A stretch of DNA of 23,342 bases, taken from the NCBI GenBank assembly GCA_038231615.1, contig JBBRLA010000041.1, positions 1 through 23,342 of the forward strand, read 5' to 3'. Below the pieces are notes generated by a model. That model was not told where the DNA came from, did not search any database, and saw nothing but the letters and a program-made list of their open reading frames with translations. A program made the translations under genes and the position numbers. This DNA comes from JBBRLA01 sp038231615 (lineage in GTDB: Bacteria; Myxococcota_A; Polyangia; Palsa-1104; JAEUJZ01). Below are positions 13,089 to 20,493 of this stretch, one piece after another (position 1 is the stretch's first letter; each line of letters starts with the position of its first letter).

Positions 13089-13672
13089 TCAGAGGGGGCC
13101 TGGCCGCCCCGACGCTCAGTTGACCCGTGGACGTACTTCAAGAGCCGCTTCTCCCCCCGGGTGCCAATCGCCTGGTCGTGCAAAAGCTCTGACAAGGGGA
13201 CGCGCAGCTTGGTGGCGACGCCGCGCCGGGGGAGGCCCAGCTCGCGCAGCGTCGGGTCGGAAATCTGCGCCGCCAGTTCGGCCCGGGACAACCCGTCCTT
13301 TTGCGCGGCCAGCAGGCCCGAGACGATTTCTTTCAGCCGGTCCTTCTGGACGATCGTCAGACGGGTGCGCCGCCGCGCCTGTCCACGGTCACGCTCACCC
13401 CGCAAGACGTTGTTCTCCGCCAGAAGCTGCTGGATCTCGCCCTGCAAGGCGGAGACGTTGCTCACGCACGCGCAGAAGGCGACCAGGTCCATGCGGGTCA
13501 CCACCTCCCACATGTCCTTGGTGCCGCGCAGCCCGTCGATGAACTCCAGCACCGTCATCCCCGGGGGGAAGCCCCGCCGGGACAGGATTGCCATCACCGC
13601 CTGACGGCGGTGGTCATTGTGATGGGTGCGTACTTCATTGGCGAAAAGCACGCCCAGCTCGGTGGGGTTCAT
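13085..13672 (-). CDS. Coiled-coil / winged-helix-like protein of unknown function
   Basis: A 195-residue protein, start at 13672 supported by AAAGGAGA upstream. The N-terminal half is helical (FIDGLRGTKDMWEVV and nearby), a short coiled coil spans about 72-95 (LQGEIQQLLAENNVLRGER), and residues 105-183 look like a winged helix: REL-type helices, LSRAELAAQI, GVATKLRVPLSELL and a KRLLKYVHG wing. I infer nucleic-acid binding, perhaps gene regulation. It is coupled by an ATGA overlap to the lipoprotein gene and diverges from the zinc-ribbon gene at 13853. I do not recognise a named family. Confidence 0.75.
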   Translation of the reverse strand: MNPTELGVLFANEVRTHHNDHRRQAVMAILSRRGFPPGMTVLEFIDGLRGTKDMWEVVTRMDLVAFCACVSNVSALQGEIQQLLAENNVLRGERDRGQARRRTRLTIVQKDRLKEIVSGLLAAQKDGLSRAELAAQISDPTLRELGLPRRGVATKLRVPLSELLHDQAIGTRGEKRLLKYVHGSTERRGGQAPSE

Positions 13673-13814
13673 CGGACCTGGTCTCCTTTGCCGATCGGCC
13701 CTCGGGGGGTCCGGCAGCGCGAAAGCGGGCCCATTTCAGCACAGCGATCCGGGGTGTCAACTACCCGGCGGCATCTTTTCAGTCATTTTTCGCGTCTTTT
13801 GCGGCCCCAGGCGG

Positions 13815-13843
13815 TTGCCTGAAGCGAGCGGCGCGACTAGAAT
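13815..13843 (+). promoter_or_regulatory. Promoter for the zinc-ribbon gene at 13853
   Basis: TTGCCT (13815-13820), 17 bases, TAGAAT (13838-13843; 5 of 6 to TATAAT). The ATG at 13853 is 9 bases further, with no Shine-Dalgarno sequence, predicting an almost leaderless transcript. The best -10 in this set. Confidence 0.6.
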
Positions 13844-13852
13844 CCCTGGCCC

Positions 13853-14158
13853 ATGGCCTACTACTGCCACTCTTGCGGCAACGAGCAGATCTTTGAAGTG
13901 AAGGTGGGCGTCAAGGTCGGACGACGCGATTCCTGCCCGCACTGCGGCAACGACCTTCACGTCTGCAAGAACTGCCATCACTACGATCCCAACATCCACA
14001 ACATGTGCCGGGAGCCCGAGGCGTCCTTCATCCGGGAACGCACCGAGGCCAACTTCTGCACCCACTTCAACTTCAAGGACGCGGAGGGCTGGAAGCAGGA
14101 CAAGTCCACGGACGACGCCAAGTTGAAGCTGGCGGCGCTCTTCAAGAACCTGAAGTAG
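13853..14158 (+). CDS. Cysteine-rich zinc-ribbon protein (101 aa)
   Basis: A 101-residue protein with eight cysteines: CHSC (5, 8), CPHC (28, 31), CKNC (38, 41), Cys52 and Cys69, plus several histidines. The first two pairs form a classic rubredoxin-like zinc ribbon, and the rest could bind a second metal ion. The C-terminal 35 residues are a charged helix. The family is, to my knowledge, an uncharacterised conserved protein of deltaproteobacteria; a role cannot be named. It is followed 14 bases later by another zinc-ribbon gene, so the two are probably one transcript. A good promoter lies directly upstream. Confidence 0.8.
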   Translation: MAYYCHSCGNEQIFEVKVGVKVGRRDSCPHCGNDLHVCKNCHHYDPNIHNMCREPEASFIRERTEANFCTHFNFKDAEGWKQDKSTDDAKLKLAALFKNLK

Positions 14159-14172
14159 AAGGACGGGCGGTG

Positions 14173-14586
14173 ATGGAACCAGTAAAGGACGACCTACCGG
14201 GGAAAAGCGACGACGGGTTCGACCCGGCAGAGCGGCAGCTTTGTCCCGACGAGACCTGTATCGGCGTCATCGGCCTCGACGGGCGCTGCAAGGTGTGCGG
14301 GAAGGAAGCCGCGGATACTTCCGCGCGGGCCGACCCGCCGCCAGCGTCCGGGACGCAAGACAACGCCGAGGTCGGGGACCCGTTCGATGCACCGGACGCG
14401 CCCGAGGCCGATCTGTCGGTGGCGGAGGATCCCGAGTTCACCCGCCGGCAGCTCTGCCCCGATGGGGCCTGCATCGGCGTCATCGGGCAGGACGGTCGCT
14501 GCAAGCTCTGCGGCCTGACCGCCGCCCCGGCCCCGCCAGATGAACCCGATGAAGCCGCTGCCGTCGAGTTCCCCACACAAGCTTGA
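14173..14586 (+). CDS. Protein with two copies of a CPDxxCIGVIGxDGRCKxCG zinc motif
   Basis: A 137-residue protein. A 23-residue motif occurs twice, at about 21-43 and 92-114: RQLCPD..CIGVIG.DGRCK.CG, with Cys24, 29, 39, 42 and Cys95, 100, 110, 113. Each copy has four cysteines in the order CxxxxC and CxxC and should bind one zinc ion. The segment between them and the C terminus are acidic and Pro/Ala-rich, so the protein is two beads on a flexible string. No signal peptide or enzyme motif is visible; a binding or adaptor role is a guess. The ATG at 14173 follows GAAGGACGGG; a GTG one codon before is possible. It follows the previous zinc-ribbon gene by 14 bases. Confidence 0.75.
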   Translation: MEPVKDDLPGKSDDGFDPAERQLCPDETCIGVIGLDGRCKVCGKEAADTSARADPPPASGTQDNAEVGDPFDAPDAPEADLSVAEDPEFTRRQLCPDGACIGVIGQDGRCKLCGLTAAPAPPDEPDEAAAVEFPTQA

Positions 14587-14594
14587 GTCATAGC

Positions 14595-14623
14595 TTGCGC
14601 TCGGGCAGAAGAAGCTTTAAATA
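14595..14623 (+). promoter_or_regulatory. Promoter-like pair upstream of rpmE
   Basis: TTGCGC (14595-14600), 17 bases, TAAATA (14618-14623) in the only AT-rich stretch of this region. A leader of about 30 bases with GAGAGG before the rpmE start follows, unlike the leaderless-looking genes nearby. Confidence 0.45.
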
Positions 14624-14659
14624 AAACGGTCCAATTCTCAGCCGAGAGGATTCTTCATC

Positions 14660-14938
14660 ATGGCAAAAGCCGGAATTCACCCGAACTACAAGCTCTCCAC
14701 CATCACCTGCGCCTGCGGGGCGATTCACCAGACGGCTTCGACCCGGGGCTCGTTCAACGTCGAGATCTGCTCCAAGTGCCACCCGTTCTACACCGGCCGC
14801 CAGAAGCTGATCGACGCCGCCGGCCGCATCGAGCGATTCCAGCGCCGCTACGGTCGCAAGACCCTGTCGGACCAGCCGGAGGTGCCAGAAGCAAAGACCG
14901 ACGTCCCGATCGAAGCCAAGGTCGAAGCCAAGGCCTAG
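14660..14938 (+). CDS. rpmE: 50S ribosomal protein L31 (zinc-binding form)
   Basis: A 92-residue protein; the first 70 residues are a full L31: GIHPNY at the start, CACG (Cys17, Cys19), CSKCHPFYTGRQK (Cys37, Cys40). The four cysteines mark the zinc-binding (C+) form, as opposed to the zinc-free paralogue used under zinc starvation. A 20-residue tail rich in Glu, Lys, Pro and Val is longer than usual and may be disordered. It sits on the ribosome at the 30S/50S bridge. prfA starts 12 bases after its stop, a common and conserved gene order (rpmE-prfA), so the two are probably co-transcribed. Confidence 0.96.
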   Translation: MAKAGIHPNYKLSTITCACGAIHQTASTRGSFNVEICSKCHPFYTGRQKLIDAAGRIERFQRRYGRKTLSDQPEVPEAKTDVPIEAKVEAKA

Positions 14939-14950
14939 TCGCGACACCGC

Positions 14951-16036
14951 ATGTCGCGCCCGATCTTCGACAAGCTCGCCCAGGTAGAGGCCCGCCATAT
15001 GGAGCTGGAGACCCAGCTCGCCGACCCCGCGGTGCTGGCAAAACAGTCCGTCTTTCAGAAGCTCGCCAAGGAGCGCGCCGATCTGGAAGACCTGGTCCAG
15101 ACGTACCGCCGCTTCAAAAAGATCGAGGCCGATATCGAGCAGAACGCGCCGCTTTTGCGCGAACCCGATCCCGAGCTGCGCACCATGGCCCGGGAGGAAG
15201 AGCAGCGCCTCGTCGCCCAACGCGTGGGGGAAGAGGAGCGGCTGAAGCTCCTTTTGCTGCCCAAAGACCCCAACGACGACAAGAACATCGTGCTGGAGAT
15301 CCGCGGCGGTACCGGCGGGGAGGAGGCGGCCCTTTTCGCCGCCGACCTGTTTCGCATGTACTCCCGCCTGGCGGAGCGCAAGCGCTGGAAGGTCGAGATC
15401 CTCTCGCAGTCCGACTCCGCCAGCGGCGGGCTGAAGGAAGTGGTGGCGATCATATCCGCCCCGCCAGGGGGCAAGGTTTATTCCGAACTGAAGTATGAAT
15501 CGGGCGTCCACCGGGTACAGCGGGTGCCCGAGACCGAGGCGCAGGGGCGCATCCACACCTCTGCGGCCACGGTGGTGGTGCTGCCCGAGGCCGAGGACGT
15601 GGACGTGAAGATCGAGGACAAGGACCTGCGCATCGAGGTCATGCGCTCGGGCGGTCCCGGCGGGCAGTCAGTGAACACCACCGACTCGGCCGTCCAGATC
15701 ATGCACATCCCCTCGGGGATCATCGTGCGCTGCCAGCAGGAGAAGTCGCAGCACAAGAACCGCGCCATGGCGATGAAGATCCTGAAGACCAAGCTCTTTG
15801 AGATCGAGCGCGAGAAACAAGAAACCGCCGAGCGCGAGGCGCGGCGCTCCCAGGTCAAGACCGGGGACCGTTCGGAGAAAATCCGCACCTACAACTTCCC
15901 CCAGGACCGGCTGACCGATCACCGGATTGGCCTGACCAAGCACAACCTGCCCAAGCTGCTCGACGGGGACCTCCAGGACGTCATCGACGCCCTGCGCACC
16001 CACTTCCAGGCCGAGGCCCTCAAGGGCACGGACTGA
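14951..16036 (+). CDS. prfA: Peptide chain release factor 1
   Basis: A full-length 361-residue release factor. It recognises UAA and UAG stop codons through the PxT tripeptide (PET, 193-195, in VQRVPETEAQGRIHTSA) and triggers peptide release through the GGQ loop (237-239, in SGGPGGQSVN). IRGGTGGEEAALFA (117-130) and the NFPQDRLTDHRI segment near the C terminus are also typical. The RF1-type PxT rather than SPF separates it from RF2 (prfB). No clear Shine-Dalgarno sequence precedes the start, and translation may be coupled to rpmE 12 bases upstream. Confidence 0.97.
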   Translation: MSRPIFDKLAQVEARHMELETQLADPAVLAKQSVFQKLAKERADLEDLVQTYRRFKKIEADIEQNAPLLREPDPELRTMAREEEQRLVAQRVGEEERLKLLLLPKDPNDDKNIVLEIRGGTGGEEAALFAADLFRMYSRLAERKRWKVEILSQSDSASGGLKEVVAIISAPPGGKVYSELKYESGVHRVQRVPETEAQGRIHTSAATVVVLPEAEDVDVKIEDKDLRIEVMRSGGPGGQSVNTTDSAVQIMHIPSGIIVRCQQEKSQHKNRAMAMKILKTKLFEIEREKQETAEREARRSQVKTGDRSEKIRTYNFPQDRLTDHRIGLTKHNLPKLLDGDLQDVIDALRTHFQAEALKGTD

Positions 16037-16056
16037 CCCCCCGCACATTCCCCCTT

Positions 16057-16075
16057 GCACCGGGGTTCGCGGTGC
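16057..16075 (+). other. Hairpin between prfA and the glycosyltransferase gene
   Basis: GCACCG (16057-16062) and CGGTGC (16070-16075) form a perfect 6-bp stem with a 7-base loop. No T-run follows, so it is at best a weak terminator or a leader element of the next gene. Confidence 0.35.
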
Positions 16076-16108
16076 CGAGATCCCTCCTTGCCTGAAGGAG
16101 AGGATTTC

Positions 16109-17902
16109 ATGACCCTAAAGACCCCCGACCTGCTCCAGCAAAACCTCCAAGCCCTGTCCACCCGCGACCCGGCTCTGACCGAACGCCTGTGCCTGCCGGT
16201 GGACGGCTCCCACATCGAGATCGGGCAGGACCAGAAGTTTCATTATCGCCTGCACCTGGGGCGCTTCCCGCTGCTCTGCCCGGCGCAGGAGGTGACCCGG
16301 CAGGTCGCCTCGGTCGATGGCAGCCGCGACGTGTTCCTCTTCGGCCTGGGCCAGGGGGACGTGCTTTCCGCGGTGCTGGATCGGCTGGCGGCACCGGCGG
16401 GCAGGATCGCCATCGACCCGGCGCCAGGGCCGGCGATCATCGCCTGGGAACGCGACCCGGCGCTCTTGCGGGTGGTCCTCTCGCAGCGCGACTACACCCC
16501 CTGGCTGCGCAGCGGACGGTTGCGTCTATCGATGGGGGTAGATCTGGTGGGGTTGCTGCACGAAAGGGACCGCTGCCTGGTGCTGCGCCACCCGCTGCTG
16601 TCTCGGGTGTACCTGAACGAGGGGCAGCTCTTCACCGAGGGCCTGCGCGACAGACGGGCGCTGATCTGCGACGGCGGGCTCTTCGTGGACGAGGTCGGCC
16701 GCGCCCTGCGGGAGGTCGGGTTCAGCCTCTTCACCCTCGACCTGAAGAAGCTTTCCCGGGAGGAACTGGCCCTGACCTGCCAGCGCTTCGCCCCGGAACT
16801 GGTGGTCGCCATCAACTATTCCTACGGGCTTGGCGCCCTGTGCGAGGATCAGGGCTGCGACCTTCTGTGCTGGGAAGTCGACTTCGCCACCGACAACCTG
16901 CCCTCCCGCGAGCCCGGGACCGGCCGGGCCCACATTTTCACCTACCGCCGCGCCCACGTGGATGAGTTCCTCGCCGCCGGATTCTCCCATGTCGAGCACC
17001 TGGCCTTGGCGGCCGACACCCGCAAGCGCGCGCCGATCGCCCAGGCCGACCGGCCCGCAGACGATCGCTATGCCGCTAAGGTGGCTTTCGTCGGCATCAG
17101 CGGCCTCTCGCAGGCGGCGGCCTACCGGGAGCAGTTCGTGCGCTCCTACGCCGCATTCCACGGCAACACCCCGCAGGCCCACGAGGCCGGCACCCGGGTG
17201 CTGGGCGAGGTACTCGCCGAACAGCGCCGCGACTTCACCCGCTACGTGATCCCCGGCCTCCTGCGCACCCGCTGCCCGGAGTTCTTCGATGCGGCCATGC
17301 GCAAGCCGGGCGGCAACCCGGTCAAGCTGGCCGGCGACCTGGCCGCCTGCGAGAAGCGCATCCGCTACCTCGACGGCCTCGGTGCGATCGGCCCTGGCGC
17401 TGTGGTTCACGTGTGGGGCGACGAGGGTTGGCGCAGCATCACGGGCGTCGGCGTGGTGTACCAGGGCCTGGCCGGACACCACGAGGAGCTTAACCGGATC
17501 TACTGCGGGGCGCAGATCAACATCGACGTGAACCGCCTTTTCCAGCCGGACATCGTGACCATGCGGGTCTTCGACGTGCTGGCCTGCGGCGGGTTCCTGC
17601 TGGCAGAGCACTCCGACGACCTGGCGGAACTCTTTCGCATCGGCGTCGACCTGGAGGCCTACCGCACCCTGGACGAACTGTGCGACAAGGTGGCGTACTT
17701 CCTTTTGCATCCCGAGGCCGCCAGGGCGATCGCGGCCCAGGGCCTGCGCACCGTCCGGGAACGCCACACCATCGCCCAGCGCGTCCGCTATATGCTCTCC
17801 CGCGTCATCGCAGTGCCGAGGACTCCTCCAGTTCCAGGCCCCGGGTCTCCGGCAGCCACACCCAGATCAGCACCAGCGCCAGCAGCGGCCCCACCGCGGT
17901 GA
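16109..17902 (+). CDS. CgeB-like glycosyltransferase
   Basis: A 597-residue protein; the ATG at 16109 follows GAAGGAGAGGA. Residues about 70-150 contain a nucleotide- or SAM-binding-like strand-loop (VFLFGLGQGDVLSAVLDRL). From about 180 on the protein follows the CgeB/DUF3880 plan: a first Rossmann domain (VVAINYSYGLGALC, a CWEVDFATDN stretch), then the glycosyltransferase group 1 C-terminal domain with INIDVNRLFQPDIVTMR (from 470) and VFDVLACGGFLLAEHSDDL. CgeB-type proteins transfer sugars to spore coats, flagella or surface glycans; the substrate here is unknown. The last 33 residues, Pro/Ala/Ser-rich, lie in DNA that codes for the convergent MFS transporter on the other strand, so the tail looks like a read-through extension. 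Confidence 0.8.
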   Translation: MTLKTPDLLQQNLQALSTRDPALTERLCLPVDGSHIEIGQDQKFHYRLHLGRFPLLCPAQEVTRQVASVDGSRDVFLFGLGQGDVLSAVLDRLAAPAGRIAIDPAPGPAIIAWERDPALLRVVLSQRDYTPWLRSGRLRLSMGVDLVGLLHERDRCLVLRHPLLSRVYLNEGQLFTEGLRDRRALICDGGLFVDEVGRALREVGFSLFTLDLKKLSREELALTCQRFAPELVVAINYSYGLGALCEDQGCDLLCWEVDFATDNLPSREPGTGRAHIFTYRRAHVDEFLAAGFSHVEHLALAADTRKRAPIAQADRPADDRYAAKVAFVGISGLSQAAAYREQFVRSYAAFHGNTPQAHEAGTRVLGEVLAEQRRDFTRYVIPGLLRTRCPEFFDAAMRKPGGNPVKLAGDLAACEKRIRYLDGLGAIGPGAVVHVWGDEGWRSITGVGVVYQGLAGHHEELNRIYCGAQINIDVNRLFQPDIVTMRVFDVLACGGFLLAEHSDDLAELFRIGVDLEAYRTLDELCDKVAYFLLHPEAARAIAAQGLRTVRERHTIAQRVRYMLSRVIAVPRTPPVPGPGSPAATPRSAPAPAAAPPR

Positions 17903-19040
17903 TCGACACCGCCCGGCCCCAGCCCAGGTGGGCCGCCACGTGTCCCACCACCACCGGCGAGAGCACCGCCCCAACGCGCCCCAGCAGGTTGTTGGCCCAG
18001 GCAAAGGCGTCGCTGCGCAGGGGGGTGGGGAAAAGCTCCGCGGTATATGCATTGAGCAGCGGCAGCACTGCGCTGGTCCCGAACATCCCCAGGATCAACG
18101 CGCCGGTCAGCGCCGCGTGGGCGGTCAGCGAATAGGCGCCCACCACCCCGATCACGGTAACGCCGAAGATCACCCCGGCCCCACGCCGCCGCCCGAGCAG
18201 GTCGAAGAGCTTCCCCGACAGGAACACAAGGGGCATCGACACCCCGGCGGCCAGGGACATGCTCTGCGCCACGTCGTTGTCGGTGAAGCCGCGCTCGCCA
18301 ACCACGAATTCCTTCCAGAAGGTGATGGCGCTGTTGGTACAAGCGTAGGTCAGGGCCCAGATGATCGCCATCTGCAGCACCCGCCCGCGGTAGGGCGAGC
18401 GCAGGATGCGCAGGAGCGGCTGCGGCGCGGCGGGCTGCACCTGTTCGAGGAAGCGCCGCGTTTCCCGCAGGCTGCGCCTGGCGATGGCGATGATGATGAG
18501 CGGCACGCCGCCAACGAAGTACACGGCCCGCCAGCCCAGCCCCGTTTGCAGCAGGCGTGGCACCAAAAGGGCGCAGGTGATCGCCCCCAGGGTCGAGAAC
18601 CCCTGGATCAATCCGATGACCATGCCGCGGCGGTCCGCAGGATACTCCTCGGCGGCGTAGATCATCGTCACCGCCCACTCGCCGATGAGGAACGCCCTGG
18701 CGCAGAGCTGAAAGCCGGCGAAGACCCAGGCGTTCGGCGAGAACCCGGTCAAAAGCGAGAAGGTGGTGTAGCCGGCGATGGTCAACGTCAGTACCCGCCG
18801 ACGCCCCCAGCGGTCGGCCTTGCGCACCAGCAGATACGAAAGCATCGTGCCCAGCGTGATGATGCCTACCAGATCTCCCCCCTGTCCCTTGGAGATCCCC
18901 ATCTCCGAACGCAGGTTGGGCAGGATCTGGGCCAACGCCAGGTAGTCGTACCCCTCGAAGAAGGTGGCCACGCTCAGGAACGCGAGGAGCCGGAGCTGGT
19001 AGACAGTGAGGGTGGTGAGCGGGAGGCCGCGCTTGCCCAT
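17805..19040 (-). CDS. MFS transporter, metabolite:H+ symporter type
   Basis: A 411-residue protein with about 12 hydrophobic segments. Recognisable signatures of the major facilitator superfamily are GYDYLAL in the first segment, RKADRWGRRRV after the second (motif A), the long cytoplasmic loop after segment six, a LFDLLGRRRG repeat of motif A, and PETRGLELE at the end. The combination fits the sugar / aromatic acid symporter group; the substrate is not deducible. It should sit in the inner membrane and import a small solute using the proton gradient. It starts 28 bases from the divergent PLP-lyase gene, with interlocked promoters, so the two are probably functionally linked. Its 3' end overlaps the CgeB-like gene by 98 bases. 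Confidence 0.9.
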   Translation of the reverse strand: MGKRGLPLTTLTVYQLRLLAFLSVATFFEGYDYLALAQILPNLRSEMGISKGQGGDLVGIITLGTMLSYLLVRKADRWGRRRVLTLTIAGYTTFSLLTGFSPNAWVFAGFQLCARAFLIGEWAVTMIYAAEEYPADRRGMVIGLIQGFSTLGAITCALLVPRLLQTGLGWRAVYFVGGVPLIIIAIARRSLRETRRFLEQVQPAAPQPLLRILRSPYRGRVLQMAIIWALTYACTNSAITFWKEFVVGERGFTDNDVAQSMSLAAGVSMPLVFLSGKLFDLLGRRRGAGVIFGVTVIGVVGAYSLTAHAALTGALILGMFGTSAVLPLLNAYTAELFPTPLRSDAFAWANNLLGRVGAVLSPVVVGHVAAHLGWGRAVSITAVGPLLALVLIWVWLPETRGLELEESSALR

Positions 19041-19061
19041 GGGACATCATCCCGTTACGCT
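19033..19061 (+). promoter_or_regulatory. Promoter-like pair for the PLP-lyase gene
   Basis: TTGCCC (19033-19038), 17 bases, TACGCT (19056-19061), 7 bases before the ATG at 19069. The -35 overlaps the start codon of the divergent MFS gene. The -10 is weak (3 of 6). Confidence 0.4.
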
Positions 19062-19074
19062 GCGGCGCATGCAA
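19046..19074 (-). promoter_or_regulatory. Promoter-like pair for the MFS gene
   Basis: On the minus strand TTGCAT (19074-19069), 17 bases, GATGAT (19051-19046), 5 bases before the ATG at 19040. The -35 coincides with the start codon of the divergent PLP-lyase gene, so the two promoters cannot be occupied together. Confidence 0.4.
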
Positions 19075-20478
19075 GCCCCCAACCATGCAACAGGCGACGC
19101 GACAGGCGACGCGACAGACAATCCAACCTATGATCCGCCCCGTACCCGCCTGCCCGAAAAGGGCCTCCCCCGCGACGAGGTGCTCGCCGCGCTCGCCGCC
19201 CGCAAGGAAGGCGACGCCCGCTGGCAGCAAGGGCGTACCTTCAGCCTGGTCTATCATGCAGGCGACGAGCACACCGAGTTTTTGAAAAAAGCCCACAACC
19301 TCTACTTCTCCGAAAACGCCCTGAACCCCGGCGCCTTCCAGAGCCTGCGCCGCCTGGAGAACGACGTGGTGGCCATCGCCGCCTCGATCCTGGGGGGAGA
19401 CGAACACACCGCCGGCACCATGACCTCCGGCGGCTCCGAAAGCATCTTCCTGGCGGTCAAGACCTACCGCGACCGCGCCCGCGCGCAGCACCCGAAAATC
19501 GCTGACATCACCCAGCTCGAGATGGTTTTGCCCAGAAGCGCCCACCCGGCCTTCGACAAGGCGGGCCACTACCTGGGCGTGCGCCCGGTGCACATCCCGG
19601 TGGGCCCCGACTTCCGCGTCGACCTCGACGCCGCGCGCCGCGCCATCGGCCCGGCCACCATCCTTATCGTCGGCTCGGCGCCGGCCTACCCGCAGGGCGT
19701 CCTTGACCCCATCGTTGAGTTGGCCGCCCTGGCGCACGAGCGCGGCATCGGCATGCACGTCGACGCCTGCCTCGGCGGGTTCCTCCTGCCCTTCGTAGCG
19801 CGCCTGGGCTACCCGGTGCCGCCCTTCGACCTGCGCGTGCCCGGGGTGACCTCGATCTCCGCCGACCTGCACAAGTACGCCTTCGCGGCCAAGGGCGCCT
19901 CGACAATCCTTTACCGCGACAGGGAACTGCGCCGCCATCAGTTCTTCGTGCGCACCGACTGGCCCGGCGGCCTTTTCGGGTCCACCACCGCCGCCGGCAC
20001 CCGCCCCGGCGGGACCATCGCCGCCGCCTGGGCCGCCCTCATGGCCATGGGTCAGGACGGCTACCTGCGCATCGCCGAGCAGATCATGAACACCACCCGC
20101 GCCTTCCAGGACGGCATCTCAGCCATCGGCGGCCTCCGCGTCCTCGGCCAGCCGGCCATGGGCGTCTTCGCCTTCACGGCCCATGATGGAAAAGCCGACA
20201 TCTTCGCCGTGGCCGACGCCATGGAACTGCGAGGCTGGCACATCGACCGCCAGCAGGACCCCGCCGGCATCCACCTGATGATCACCCCGGCCCACGCCCC
20301 GATCGTCGATTCCTACCTGCACGACCTGCGCGAATGTGTCGAGTACGTCACCGCTCATCCAGAGGCGGCCGGTCAGGGCCTGGCGGCGATGTACGGCATG
20401 CTCGCGCACATCCCCGAAAAGTCCAGGGTCCGCGACTACATCCTTCAGTACATGGACGATCTCTACCACCCGGGGTAA
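19069..20478 (+). CDS. PLP-dependent lyase/decarboxylase resembling sphingosine-1-phosphate lyase
   Basis: A 469-residue enzyme of the group II PLP decarboxylase fold. The closest pattern I know is sphingosine-1-phosphate lyase, which cleaves phosphorylated long-chain bases to a fatty aldehyde and phosphoethanolamine: GTMTSGGSESIFLAVK (116-131), HVDACLGGFLLPF (230-242, Asp232 binds the cofactor nitrogen) and SISADLHKYAFAAKG (262-276, Lys269 forms the Schiff base). Glutamate decarboxylases have different wording at these places. The substrate in this organism is not proven; sphingolipids do occur in some Myxococcota. No transmembrane anchor is present, unlike eukaryotic enzymes. The start at 19069 is chosen over upstream starts because those lie inside the divergent MFS gene. 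The N terminus contains a 12-bp tandem repeat. Confidence 0.87.
   Translation: MQAPNHATGDATGDATDNPTYDPPRTRLPEKGLPRDEVLAALAARKEGDARWQQGRTFSLVYHAGDEHTEFLKKAHNLYFSENALNPGAFQSLRRLENDVVAIAASILGGDEHTAGTMTSGGSESIFLAVKTYRDRARAQHPKIADITQLEMVLPRSAHPAFDKAGHYLGVRPVHIPVGPDFRVDLDAARRAIGPATILIVGSAPAYPQGVLDPIVELAALAHERGIGMHVDACLGGFLLPFVARLGYPVPPFDLRVPGVTSISADLHKYAFAAKGASTILYRDRELRRHQFFVRTDWPGGLFGSTTAAGTRPGGTIAAAWAALMAMGQDGYLRIAEQIMNTTRAFQDGISAIGGLRVLGQPAMGVFAFTAHDGKADIFAVADAMELRGWHIDRQQDPAGIHLMITPAHAPIVDSYLHDLRECVEYVTAHPEAAGQGLAAMYGMLAHIPEKSRVRDYILQYMDDLYHPG
19091..19114 (+). repeat. 12-bp perfect tandem repeat, two copies
   Basis: CAGGCGACGCGA is repeated exactly within the start of the PLP-lyase gene and encodes the TGDATGDAT stretch of its disordered-looking N terminus. 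A possible slippage site, but in frame. Confidence 0.7.
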
Positions 20479-20481
20479 GAT
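20453..20481 (+). promoter_or_regulatory. Promoter-like pair for the GH5 gene
   Basis: TGGACG (20453-20458), 17 bases, TAAGAT (20476-20481). The -10 word includes the stop codon of the PLP-lyase gene. The ATG is 12 bases on, with no Shine-Dalgarno sequence. Confidence 0.4.
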
Positions 20482-20493
20482 CGTCGCGGCACC

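Noticed and set aside
16526..17767. 413-residue minus-strand frame over the CgeB-like gene
   Set aside because: A shadow frame; the plus strand has a good ribosome-binding site and glycosyltransferase motifs.
17788..19938. 716-residue minus-strand frame spanning the MFS and PLP-lyase genes
   Set aside because: It crosses two well-supported genes in the wrong frame and shows no transmembrane or enzyme motifs.
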